A stretch of DNA of 48,487 nucleotides, taken from the NCBI GenBank assembly GCA_013388455.1, contig JACAFF010000029.1, positions 1 through 48,487 on the forward strand, read 5' to 3'. Below are positions 1-7,671 of this stretch, one piece after another. Both the position numbers and the translations under genes were made by a program. Source of the stretch: Nitrospirota bacterium. GTDB lineage: Bacteria; Nitrospirota; Thermodesulfovibrionia; Thermodesulfovibrionales; SM23-35. Under the pieces are notes generated by a model. That model saw only the letters and a program-made list of their open reading frames with translations, was not told where the DNA came from and made no database searches. Each line of letters begins with the position of its first letter. The stretch's first letter is position 1.

Positions 1-1
1 G

Positions 2-157
2 TTGATTGTCTGGATTTATAAAATAGAAGGGCTTCTGTTTCAGGGGAACTTAAGACTTTCAGATATGCGGTCACTTCTTATTTACCCCTCCCTTCCAAAG
101 GAGTTCCTGAGCTTCATGCCCACCTTTGATAAACGCATACAAAAAATATATAAATAA
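2..157 (+). CDS. Partial C-terminal end of an unrecognised protein
   Basis: An open frame runs from the left edge to a TAA at 155-157, giving about 51 residues with the C-terminal end DKRIQKIYK. The composition is protein-like and the frame stays open in AT-rich DNA, but no family is recognisable. The gene would begin outside the window. The following stretch, 158-331, is very AT-rich, and I see no gene, clear promoter or terminator in it. A chance open frame is possible. Confidence 0.35.
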   Translation: MIVWIYKIEGLLFQGNLRLSDMRSLLIYPSLPKEFLSFMPTFDKRIQKIYK

Positions 158-331
158 ATTTTTTTGGTGGGAACTTATTTATAATTAATAAAACATAATT
201 TTATAATCTTTTCAATAGGGAAAAAGTTTGAATTTGTGTAAAAAAAAGTATTAAATAAAATATAATACTAAAGTTTACAAATATTCATTCTTTAGTTTAA
301 TAAAGGGTGGCATAAAAAAGCGATGACATAT

Positions 332-976
332 TTATTTATTGTATTTGGGTAATATCTTAAAAGAATAGAGTGCGAGCTGAAGTCGGTCTGCAACCCCGAG
401 TTTTTTATATATTCTATTACAATGTGATTTTACTGTTTGCTCACTAATATTTAATTTCTGCGCTATTTCTCGATTTCTGAAACCCTGACAGATATGGAAC
501 ATTATCTCTTTTTCTCTTTTTCCAAGAGGAGCATTGTTAGTTCGATGTATAGATGAGATTAAAGTCATTAATGTATGCCTATCAAGCCAGAGCTCGTCTG
601 ACACCACTGCCTTTAAAGCCTTTTTTAATAAATCTGAATCAGCACCAGGAGGTAGAATTCCCACAATTCCAGATGTTATAAAAGCCTTTAAATGTCTGTC
701 TGCTAAAAATCTTAAAGACCTATCACCGATAAGTAGTATTCTGAGTCTATTTTCCTTAAAGAAATCTTCTGGAAGGCTATAAAGAATATTAAAATCAGTA
801 TTGTAATCAGATAGTATTACATCTGGTTTGAATTTTAAAATCTCTTTTAAATCAGAGATGAGATTGCCTATGTTAAAAATTTCTATTACATTTATTACTT
901 TTTCTTCTTCAAGAAGTTTTTTTAATCCTTCTGAATAGAGGTAGTTACCGCAACCTATGGCAAGTCTAATTTTCAT
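332..976 (-). CDS. LuxR/NarL-family transcriptional regulator with a degenerate receiver domain
   Basis: The 214-residue protein has the NarL layout: an N-terminal receiver-like domain (about 1-120) and a C-terminal LuxR helix-turn-helix (about 148-210; LGKREKEIM, then NISEQTVKSH). The likely phosphoacceptor Asp57 is kept in the context VILSDYN. The acidic pair that binds Mg2+ is replaced by Gly8-Cys9, the switch Ser/Thr is Gly, and the conserved Lys of the GYLLK loop is Pro. The DNA-binding half looks intact. By family knowledge it should be a dimeric transcription factor; I infer that it is regulated by something other than ordinary phosphotransfer. It lies beside the glycosylation genes and could control them, but no operator is visible. 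Confidence 0.85.
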   Translation of the reverse strand: MKIRLAIGCGNYLYSEGLKKLLEEEKVINVIEIFNIGNLISDLKEILKFKPDVILSDYNTDFNILYSLPEDFFKENRLRILLIGDRSLRFLADRHLKAFITSGIVGILPPGADSDLLKKALKAVVSDELWLDRHTLMTLISSIHRTNNAPLGKREKEIMFHICQGFRNREIAQKLNISEQTVKSHCNRIYKKLGVADRLQLALYSFKILPKYNK

Positions 977-1040
977 GCCTAATTACTTATTATTTTAACA
1001 CTATGGAAGGGATAATTCCAATTGAAATTGCATATTTAAC

Positions 1041-1122
1041 GACGAGATTGCTTCGTGGCTAAAGCCCCTTGCAATGACGAATAGAGAGGGTGTCATCGCG
1101 AGCGGAGCGTGGCGATCTCATC
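1041..1122. repeat. Paired palindromic repeat (REP-like, family A)
   Basis: Two inverted arms share this intergenic space. The first reads GAGATTGCTTCG...GCAATGAC (1044-1078). The second reads GTCATCGCGAGCGGAGCGTGG...GATCTC (about 1092-1119). The same arms recur at more than a dozen places in the window, both between genes and inside the giant glycosyltransferase gene. The element lies between the regulator and the HEAT-repeat gene. Confidence 0.85.
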
Positions 1123-1134
1123 GTATAGCTTTTT

Positions 1135-2556
1135 TCACTTGTTAGTTTTACTTTTTATTTTTATTTCTTTAATTGCCCATTGAGCCAAATCACGTATATA
1201 ACTGACATAGTCATTAAGCATAATATTCAATGGCTCGATAGCACGTTGATCTCCAATTTTAGCCAGAGCTCTTATTGCTTCAGCACGAAACATCCATGAT
1301 TTATTATCATAGGCATCAAGTAATAGTGTGTTAATAATTGGTTCAACTGCTTTTGTGCTTTTAATGTTCCCGAGGATAATAACAGCGTTTATTTTGGCTG
1401 TAAAGTTATTCTGGCTCTTTATAATAGAAATAAGTGAATCAACAGCAGGTTCGCCGATTTCTGATAAAGCATTCATAGCAGACTCCTTCAGGCGGACCTG
1501 TTTGCCATTAATTATTTGAATAAGAGGTTCAACAGCTCGAGCATCACCAATTTTCCCTAATGCTATTATTGTTTCGACTTTTAACTTTTCAGCAGATAGG
1601 GGTTCTTCTTTTGATTCATATTTGAGTGAGTTAATAAGTGGTTCCACTGCTTGAGGTTCCTTTAACTCACCTAATATGGTGGCTGAAGATATTTTAGTAA
1701 TAATATCATCATTATTATTAAGGGCATTAATAAGCGGTTCAACTGCTTCCTTCCCAATATCTCTCACAGCTTCTATAGCTTTTTTGCGAATATCAGGATT
1801 TTTATCTTTCATAGCAATTATCAAAAGCTCTGCGGTTCTTCTGTCTTTTTCTTGTTTTATTGCATCAACGACTATTTCTCTCACATCTTTATTTTCGTGT
1901 GTAATAAACTCAGAAAGCGAATCAACTCCTTTAGTCTCTTTTGTTAGATTGATTACTTTTTTAAGTGAATTAAGAGAAGCATCTTTAACACATGTTTTCT
2001 TATCATCGAGAGCGGAGATTAATGGAATAACTGCACGTTGGTCTCCTATTTCACCAAGTGCTTCAGCAGAATTTTTGCGGACATATGTGTCTTCATCTTT
2101 GAGTGATGTTATGAGCGTATCGACAGCAAGAGAATTTTTTATCTTGCCGAGTGCTTTAATTGAATTTCTTCTAACATCAACATTATTACTTTTTACAGCA
2201 TTAATGAGTGGTTCAACCGCTAAATCGCCGATGTTTATTATTACTTTTAAAGCTTCTTTATCAACAGAAGAGGAAGATATTATTTTGTCATCCCGATGAC
2301 ATATGATGACTGATGTGTCAGAAAGCATTTTTATTAGTTCAGGTATGGCTGACTTTGCTTCTATCCCGATTACAGATAATTTCTGAACTGCTTCACAACG
2401 AGCAAGCGGGTCTTCTGAACGAAGGTTATCGATCTGTTTTCTTATGTCAGAGGAATTTTCAGTTTTAGTATTAAGTTGCCCGGCAGAGATGGGTAGATTG
2501 TTGATTAGTGTAAACCCAAAAAATGCAATAAAGATTATAGTTATCAGATATTTCAT
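1135..2556 (-). CDS. Secreted HEAT-repeat (PBS-lyase-type) protein
   Basis: The 473-residue protein starts with a hydrophobic signal segment (about residues 3-20, followed by ISAG), so export from the cytoplasm is likely. The rest is a run of roughly 30-residue HEAT-like repeats with the recurring pattern 'ALGKIGD.RAVEPLI..L', typical of PBS lyase HEAT-like proteins that act as protein-binding scaffolds. No enzymatic motif is present. It shares strand with the downstream LuxR gene but is separated from it by a palindromic repeat. It follows the TPR-GT41 gene on the same strand after a 27-base gap, so co-transcription is plausible. I infer a periplasmic or surface scaffold; the partner is unknown. 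Confidence 0.82.
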   Translation of the reverse strand: MKYLITIIFIAFFGFTLINNLPISAGQLNTKTENSSDIRKQIDNLRSEDPLARCEAVQKLSVIGIEAKSAIPELIKMLSDTSVIICHRDDKIISSSSVDKEALKVIINIGDLAVEPLINAVKSNNVDVRRNSIKALGKIKNSLAVDTLITSLKDEDTYVRKNSAEALGEIGDQRAVIPLISALDDKKTCVKDASLNSLKKVINLTKETKGVDSLSEFITHENKDVREIVVDAIKQEKDRRTAELLIIAMKDKNPDIRKKAIEAVRDIGKEAVEPLINALNNNDDIITKISSATILGELKEPQAVEPLINSLKYESKEEPLSAEKLKVETIIALGKIGDARAVEPLIQIINGKQVRLKESAMNALSEIGEPAVDSLISIIKSQNNFTAKINAVIILGNIKSTKAVEPIINTLLLDAYDNKSWMFRAEAIRALAKIGDQRAIEPLNIMLNDYVSYIRDLAQWAIKEIKIKSKTNK

Positions 2557-2583
2557 GGATTCTGTTTTTATATTATTATATTA

Positions 2584-4596
2584 TCACCCTCTCTTGACAA
2601 CACTTTCAATAAAATTCTCCAGAGCTTTAATGCATTCCATGTCATAATAAATTTTATATTTATTCTCAGCGATCTTATTTGAGATGCTTTTTCTCAATTC
2701 ACAGTCATTGCCAATACGGACAGCTAAATCTATATATTCTTCAAGCGTAGAAGTAATGCATTCTTCTAAACCTATCATTTTCAAGATGGCAGAGCAATCA
2801 CGACTTCTCATCAAATTTCCGGGAAAAGTAACAATTGGTAAATTAAAATTGATGGCTTCAATTGCTGAATTACAGCCAGACCATCCAATAGGATCGAGAA
2901 ACACATCAGCGATTTGATAGAGTGAATTGTATCTATGATTATCAAGAAATGGAAGAAAAGTTATATAATCACTTGCGTGGAGATTTAATCTATCAAATGC
3001 CTTATAAAGCCTGAGTCGTAGTTGTTCGGTAATATATTCACTTTTAGGATGTTCTGAGAACAGGAATCGGCAATTGTTTACACGTTTTGCAATCAAGGGG
3101 AATATCTCATCATACTGTGGTAAAAATTTGTAAAGAGACTGACAGCAGTGATATAGCAAAGAATCATCAGGCAGATTGAAACTTTGTCGATTAATATTTG
3201 TTACTTGCGTTTCTAAAGGTGTTATGTAGGCTGAAAGATTCGGTAGTCGCACAAGTTTTTCAGTGTAATGGGTATCACCATCAGGTGGTTCCATTAGAGC
3301 ACTGCTCAGGAAATAATCAATACTTGGAAGTCCTGTTGTCGTTGGATGACCCCATGAAACGCATTGCACAGGGGCGAGTCTTAGAGATGCCAGCTTTAAA
3401 GATAAAGGATCCATGCCAATTTCTGGATAGATTATAATGTGCAGGTTATCATTGCGAATTATTTGAGATAATTTTTCAAAGGAATTGTTTTTTAGAAATC
3501 TTTTACAGTATTTTGCAGCAGTTTTAGTCTCATCATCATCTTTTGTCCATGTATAGTATCCAAATAGCTCAAAACGTTCCTTATCGATTTTCTCCATCCA
3601 TCCCTTAATAGGAATTTTCCATACAGAATGATTATAGAAATAACCTGATATGAATCCTATACGAATACGTTCTTGAATATCCGGCATTACAGGCTTTTCT
3701 GCAAGCTCAGGATAACGTGAGGACATTATGTTACAAATTAAATCTCCATAAAGTCTCTGGAGTTCGACATCATTCAATCCCTGGTAAGCTAAATAAAAAG
3801 GTTGAATTGTCCCGATCGCTACAGAAGCTTCTTCAATCCGGGAAGAATTTTTTGGGTATATCATATTTTTGAGTTCAATTAATTCGTTTTGATAATTTTT
3901 ACGTGATGAAGATATACTTGATTCATCCTTGTGGATAATAGGAATTTGTGCAATAGAATGTGCAAATCTCGCAATAAAAGAATGAGGCCTTTGTTTGATT
4001 ACTTTGTTGAGTGTGGCTAATGCTTCTTCCTGTTTTCCCTCTTCCATAAGTGCTGTCCCAAGATTAAAAAGGATTTCGGGAGATTCAGGTTTGGAATTTA
4101 GAGCTTTTTTATAATATTTAATAGCCTCTCTAATATTGCCAGTTTCCTGAAAAACAATTGCAAGATTACTATTTGCTTCGGGATGCTCCGCGTTAATTTT
4201 TAAAGCCTCCTGGAAACACTCGATAGCTTTATCAATTTGTATTTCATATTTGAAAAAGATAATGCCAAGATTTACCAATGCATCTGCCATATGTGGATTT
4301 AACTTCAATGCATTTTGGTACGATGATATTGCTTTATCAAAAAATCTTTTGCCCTGATATGCAAGACCAAGATTGTAATATGCATGGGCATCAGATTTTA
4401 TTAGAATTGCTTTTTTTATGTATTCGATTGCTTTGTCATAATTACCGTATTGACAATATAACACTCCGAGGTAATGCAAGGCATAAAAGTTATCCGGTTC
4501 AGAAATTAATAATTCTTGATAAATATTTTCTGCCTCAATGAGTCTGCCTGCTTGATGATACTGGATTGCTTTTTTCAGAACATCGGAAGTTTCCAT
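2584..4596 (-). CDS. TPR - GT41 (O-GlcNAc-transferase/SPINDLY-like) glycosyltransferase, paralogue 1
   Basis: This 670-residue protein has about six TPR units at residues 1-210 (pattern 'YYNLGLAYQGKRFFDKAI'). A GT41-type C-terminal catalytic region spans about 300-665. Family landmarks are HSVWKIPIKGW, IYPEIGMDPLSLKLASLRLAPVQC, GHPTTTGLPSIDYFLSS and FLDPIGWSGCNSAIEAI. GT41 enzymes transfer a sugar from a nucleotide sugar to Ser/Thr of proteins, with the TPRs choosing the substrate; bacterial members are usually cytoplasmic. The paralogues at 8743-10758 and 21932-23848 share the architecture, and this copy is the most diverged (HPTTTG for HPDTTG, SRDCS for QRHSA). No Shine-Dalgarno sequence precedes the ATG; a TATAAT lies 8 bases before it. 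Confidence 0.9.
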   Translation of the reverse strand: METSDVLKKAIQYHQAGRLIEAENIYQELLISEPDNFYALHYLGVLYCQYGNYDKAIEYIKKAILIKSDAHAYYNLGLAYQGKRFFDKAISSYQNALKLNPHMADALVNLGIIFFKYEIQIDKAIECFQEALKINAEHPEANSNLAIVFQETGNIREAIKYYKKALNSKPESPEILFNLGTALMEEGKQEEALATLNKVIKQRPHSFIARFAHSIAQIPIIHKDESSISSSRKNYQNELIELKNMIYPKNSSRIEEASVAIGTIQPFYLAYQGLNDVELQRLYGDLICNIMSSRYPELAEKPVMPDIQERIRIGFISGYFYNHSVWKIPIKGWMEKIDKERFELFGYYTWTKDDDETKTAAKYCKRFLKNNSFEKLSQIIRNDNLHIIIYPEIGMDPLSLKLASLRLAPVQCVSWGHPTTTGLPSIDYFLSSALMEPPDGDTHYTEKLVRLPNLSAYITPLETQVTNINRQSFNLPDDSLLYHCCQSLYKFLPQYDEIFPLIAKRVNNCRFLFSEHPKSEYITEQLRLRLYKAFDRLNLHASDYITFLPFLDNHRYNSLYQIADVFLDPIGWSGCNSAIEAINFNLPIVTFPGNLMRSRDCSAILKMIGLEECITSTLEEYIDLAVRIGNDCELRKSISNKIAENKYKIYYDMECIKALENFIESVVKRG

Positions 4597-4604
4597 AGTG
4601 GTAT

Positions 4605-4632
4605 ATTATAAAAATATTTGGTTATATTACAA
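4605..4632 (-). promoter_or_regulatory. Possible promoter placed for a nearly leaderless mRNA
   Basis: On the minus strand a perfect TATAAT (4610-4605) ends 8 bases before the GT41 start codon. A weak -35-like TTGTAA (4632-4627) lies 16 bases further upstream. Transcription would then begin within a few bases of the ATG, which fits the lack of a ribosome-binding site. The DNA is AT-rich, so a chance match is possible. Confidence 0.4.
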
Positions 4633-4654
4633 ACTGATTGCTAATTGCTAAACG

Positions 4655-4700
4655 ACGAGATTGCCACGTCGCCCGCCTTCGGCGGTCTCCTCGCAATGAC
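4655..4700. repeat. Palindromic repeat, family A
   Basis: The sequence reads GAGATTGCCACGTCG...CCTCGCAATGAC with an internal GCCCGCCTTCGGCGG hairpin. It is one arm of the repeat family described at 1041. It lies directly after the 3' end of the FKBP-TPR-glycosyltransferase gene. Confidence 0.8.
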
Positions 4701-4703
4701 TCA

Positions 4704-6482
4704 TTAGGTTAATTTTCTGATTTCCTCCTCAACTCTCTCGATTATTGTCTTCCAGTCACCCAATGCAGGCTGTCTGAATAACCTCATGGTGGGATACCAG
4801 GGACTATCATCTCTATCCAGCATCCATCGCCAATCAGGAACAAAAGGAAGAAGAGTCCATACAGTTTTACCTAATGCCCCTGCAAGATGAGCTACTTCTG
4901 TATCTACTGATATAACTAAATCAAGATTTTGTATAAGAGCAGCAGTATCTGCAAAATCATTAAGTTCATCTGTATAGTCTAAGATCTTTTCACCGTCAGG
5001 GTGGCTTAATATTTGGTAAGAAGCTTCTCCTTTCTGTAGGCTATAAAAGTTAATATCAGTGATTTTCAATAATTGTGAGAGGACATCCAATGTACATGAT
5101 CTATTATAATCTTTTCTCAATTCAGGGCTACCAGCCCATGTGAGCCCCACATTTAATTTGGAATTTTTTAGTATTCTGCCATGCCATTTCTGAACCAGTT
5201 CTGCATCAATTTTAATATAAGGTATTGGAGAAGGTATATCTTCAATGGTAGTATTGAATAGAAGCGGTAGACTCAAAAGGGGACAATAAAAATCAAAGTC
5301 GGGTAGTTGGGATTCTCTTAAAAAAATATCATTAACACCTTCAACCTTTTGTAATAAACTTATTAATTCCTTCTCACATTCAACAATAACCTTTGCCCCA
5401 CGTTGAGCAATTAAGGGGACATAGCGGATAAATTGAATAGTATCTCCGAAGCCTTGTTCTGTATAAATCAGAATAGTTTTACCATTGATATCAGAACCAT
5501 CCCATTGAGGTTTATCAAATGTTCGCTTTATTGCAAGATTACCTAATTTCCATCGCCATTCATATCCTTTCCATCCCTCTTTAAAATTTCCTGATAGAAG
5601 ATTTAATAGTGCAATGTTCCAGTGTGCCTCAGCATATTCATTATCAATTGAAATCGCTTTTTTGTAATAATCCATAGCATTATTAAATTGCCCTTTCGCT
5701 AAATGGACATTGCCGAGATTGTAATACGCCATTGCATAATCTGGTTTGATTTTTATCGCAGTTTTAAAAGATTCTAAGGCTTCATCATATTGCCCCAATT
5801 CTTTATATGCTATTCCAAGATTCAGATGTGCTTTTGGATTTTCAGAATTTAGTGCAATGGCTTGTTGATAAGATAAGATTGCCTTATCGTGTTGCCCTAA
5901 TTGCTGAAAGGCAACGCCCATATTGAAATGAGCCTCTGTGAAATCTGGATTAACTGATGTAGCTTTCTGATAATGTTGGACTGCTTCATCAAAAATACCT
6001 TTTTCTTGTAAAAACAATCCGAGTGCATAAAAAGATTCTGCACTCGGACCAACCTTGATAATATCTAATAATTCTATTTCAAAATTTAAATTCTTTCCAG
6101 CTAATGGATGGTTAGCATCCAGTGTTATCTCATTTTCTGCAACATTAGTTACAGTTATGACATCTTCGCCACCATCGTTTCGCTTTATTATTATTTTAAG
6201 ACCAAGTTCAGGATTCATATCTTTTGGGAATTCTTCTCGCTTTATTACTTGAACTAATTCTTTTTTGTATTCTCCAAATGCTTCTGATGCAGGAACCGTA
6301 TATATTTTCTTCTCTCCTATATTCATTCCAATGACTAATTTTTCAAAGAATGGAAGAAAACTGTTTTCACCTACTTTTAAAATGATAGGTTCTTTTCCAA
6401 CAGAGCTGTCGTGAACAGTTCCGTCTTCAAATTTACATGTGAAGTGAAACTTTACCGTATCTCCAAATTTTACTGGTGCTAT
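4704..6482 (-). CDS. FKBP (SlyD-like) - TPR - GT9-like glycosyltransferase fusion, probable ATA start
   Basis: The protein is about 592 residues if it starts at the ATA codon 6482-6480. Residues 1-148 form a complete SlyD-like FKBP prolyl isomerase (start APVKFGDTVKFHF, later DANHPLAGKNLNFEIELLDI). About 150-300 hold four to five TPR units. About 310-592 resemble the heptosyltransferase-like GT9 domains found on TPR proteins (GFGDTIQFIRYVPL, VISVDTEVAHLAGALGK, LLPFVPDWRWMLDRDDSPW). The first in-frame ATG (6326) would delete the first third of the FKBP fold. A perfect AAGGAGG (6494-6488) sits five bases before the ATA, an in-frame TAA lies just upstream, and no ATG, GTG or TTG lies between. 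Either ATA is the start or an ATG was mutated or misread. I infer a folding helper coupled to a TPR-guided sugar transferase. Confidence 0.82.
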   Translation of the reverse strand: MAPVKFGDTVKFHFTCKFEDGTVHDSSVGKEPIILKVGENSFLPFFEKLVIGMNIGEKKIYTVPASEAFGEYKKELVQVIKREEFPKDMNPELGLKIIIKRNDGGEDVITVTNVAENEITLDANHPLAGKNLNFEIELLDIIKVGPSAESFYALGLFLQEKGIFDEAVQHYQKATSVNPDFTEAHFNMGVAFQQLGQHDKAILSYQQAIALNSENPKAHLNLGIAYKELGQYDEALESFKTAIKIKPDYAMAYYNLGNVHLAKGQFNNAMDYYKKAISIDNEYAEAHWNIALLNLLSGNFKEGWKGYEWRWKLGNLAIKRTFDKPQWDGSDINGKTILIYTEQGFGDTIQFIRYVPLIAQRGAKVIVECEKELISLLQKVEGVNDIFLRESQLPDFDFYCPLLSLPLLFNTTIEDIPSPIPYIKIDAELVQKWHGRILKNSKLNVGLTWAGSPELRKDYNRSCTLDVLSQLLKITDINFYSLQKGEASYQILSHPDGEKILDYTDELNDFADTAALIQNLDLVISVDTEVAHLAGALGKTVWTLLPFVPDWRWMLDRDDSPWYPTMRLFRQPALGDWKTIIERVEEEIRKLT

Positions 6483-6487
6483 ATGAC

Positions 6488-6494
6488 CCTCCTT
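6488..6494 (-). promoter_or_regulatory. Shine-Dalgarno site supporting an ATA start
   Basis: AAGGAGG on the minus strand is a full match to the anti-SD of 16S rRNA. It lies five bases before the ATA codon that opens the complete FKBP reading frame. It is 162 bases from the first in-frame ATG, too far to serve it. Confidence 0.75.
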
Positions 6495-6551
6495 AGTTTA
6501 TATGACATAATTCATTTTAAAACTGCAAAACCCCTTTTCTGTTAGGCAACA

Positions 6552-6755
6552 TCAACCCTCAATATCGAATATAAGATCCCTTATCTCTTCTATCGCATCC
6601 TGAATTTGAACCGTATAGTCAAATAGATTTGGGGAATCCTCATCGTTTTCTTCAGTCTTTGGTGGTTCGTTTAATAAGGCGATAGCTAAATCTGAAGATT
6701 TTTTTATATCCTCGAAGTATTTGATGATCTCAGCTATTTTTGCACTATTTGCCAT
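6552..6755 (-). CDS. Small acidic hypothetical protein (67 aa)
   Basis: The frame begins with ATG preceded by AAAGGAGGG at a good distance, so it is probably translated. The product is rich in Asp/Glu and looks largely helical (KIAEIIKYFEDIKKSSDLAIALL, then QDAIEEIRDLIFDIEG), with no signal peptide or membrane segment. I do not recognise a family. It lies between the GspC-like gene and the FKBP-glycosyltransferase fusion on the same strand, with gaps of 26 and about 70 bases, so the three may form one operon. Confidence 0.7.
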   Translation of the reverse strand: MANSAKIAEIIKYFEDIKKSSDLAIALLNEPPKTEENDEDSPNLFDYTVQIQDAIEEIRDLIFDIEG

Positions 6756-6781
6756 TTTTTCCCTCCTTTATTTTATAGTTA

Positions 6782-7456
6782 TTATTGTTGTTTCCTTCTT
6801 TCGAAAAAGTCAAAAACATCCTGATCTATTTGTTTTCGCGAAGCTGGCCGAGTTGGTTGTTTTTCTATTTTAGCAGGTTGTGTAGTAGGTTGAGTAGATG
6901 TTGATGGTTGTGTTTGTGTAGAAGAGGTAGAGGCTGGCCCCTTATATTTTTTCCGCGATTCTGCTAAGTCTATTACAATCCTTTCTTCACCCCTCACCAT
7001 TACAACTTTATCTGTTTCAATTTCTTTAAGAGTAAATCCACTTAAAGTATCACCCTGCCTCAGGGTGATTTGTCTTTTTCCTCTACCGGGTGTGCTGTAA
7101 GGTTCTTTTAAATCTTCAAGATAGGCTAAACTTAGGTTCTCTGATATCAATGTCCCATACAGCACAAACTCGGGTTTGGGAAGTGGTTTTTCTTCTTTTT
7201 TTTCAATCGGGATTTTTCTTTCGGGGTGGAATAAATTTAACTCGCCAATTATTAAGAAGTCAGATAAAGAAGGAAGGTCAGATGTAGAAGGTGTTTCTAC
7301 TGATATCTGCTCTTTTGCCTTTGCTGAATGTGAATAGTTAATCTTAAAATTAGTCGATGAAAAAAATATGTAATTTGATAATGCTATGATAAAAACGATT
7401 AAGAGTATATTTATCAATGTAAAATTATGAATAGCAGTCCTCATCTTAATTTTCAT
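6782..7456 (-). CDS. GspC-like (type II secretion / pilus assembly) inner-membrane protein
   Basis: The 224-residue protein has one N-terminal membrane anchor (about residues 12-33, LINILLIVFIIALSNYIFF) and a periplasmic part. This contains the GspC homology-region pattern: FHPER, then FVLYGTLISENLSLAYLED, then QGDTLSGFTLKEIETDKVVMVRGEERIVIDL. A Thr/Ser/Pro/Gln-rich linker follows (about 175-205). GspC links the inner-membrane platform of type II secretion to the secretin. The PDZ domain of classical GspC is absent, as in short or PilP-like members. No other gsp gene is in the window, so assignment rests on sequence pattern alone. ATG codons at residues 1 and 5 are both possible starts. Confidence 0.6.
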   Translation of the reverse strand: MKIKMRTAIHNFTLINILLIVFIIALSNYIFFSSTNFKINYSHSAKAKEQISVETPSTSDLPSLSDFLIIGELNLFHPERKIPIEKKEEKPLPKPEFVLYGTLISENLSLAYLEDLKEPYSTPGRGKRQITLRQGDTLSGFTLKEIETDKVVMVRGEERIVIDLAESRKKYKGPASTSSTQTQPSTSTQPTTQPAKIEKQPTRPASRKQIDQDVFDFFERRKQQ

Positions 7457-7522
7457 CTTATTATTTAATCAAAATTATGCTAAAAAATGTATATAAATAT
7501 TATAAATCATTGTTTATCAAAG

Positions 7523-7654
7523 CCCAAATCCAGTGATAAAAATCGTCATCGTGAGCGGAGCGTGGCGATCTCTCTGTCTGTAATTGCTTCGGGGCTACGC
7601 CACTCGCAATGACACATATAGTAAGGGATTACGTTGCTTATCGCTGGATTTGGG
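7523..7654. mobile_element. MITE-like element with terminal inverted repeats, copy 1
   Basis: This 132-bp non-coding element is bounded by CCCAAATCCAGTGATAA (7523-7539) and its inverted partner TTATCGCTGGATTTGGG (7638-7654), a 16 of 17 match. Inside are two palindromic family-A arms, GTCATCGTGAGCGGAGCGTGG and GCTTCGGGGCTACGCCACTC. A second copy with the same ends is at 45766-45904. It encodes no transposase, and no clear target duplication is visible here. The size and structure suit a miniature element moved in trans. Confidence 0.75.
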
Positions 7655-7671
7655 AATATAATGAAAAGGTC

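Noticed and set aside
1676-2299. A 207-codon plus-strand open frame opposite the HEAT-repeat gene
   Set aside because: It is an antisense shadow: low-complexity Ser/Ile/Leu composition, and the minus-strand frame has clear repeats and a signal peptide.
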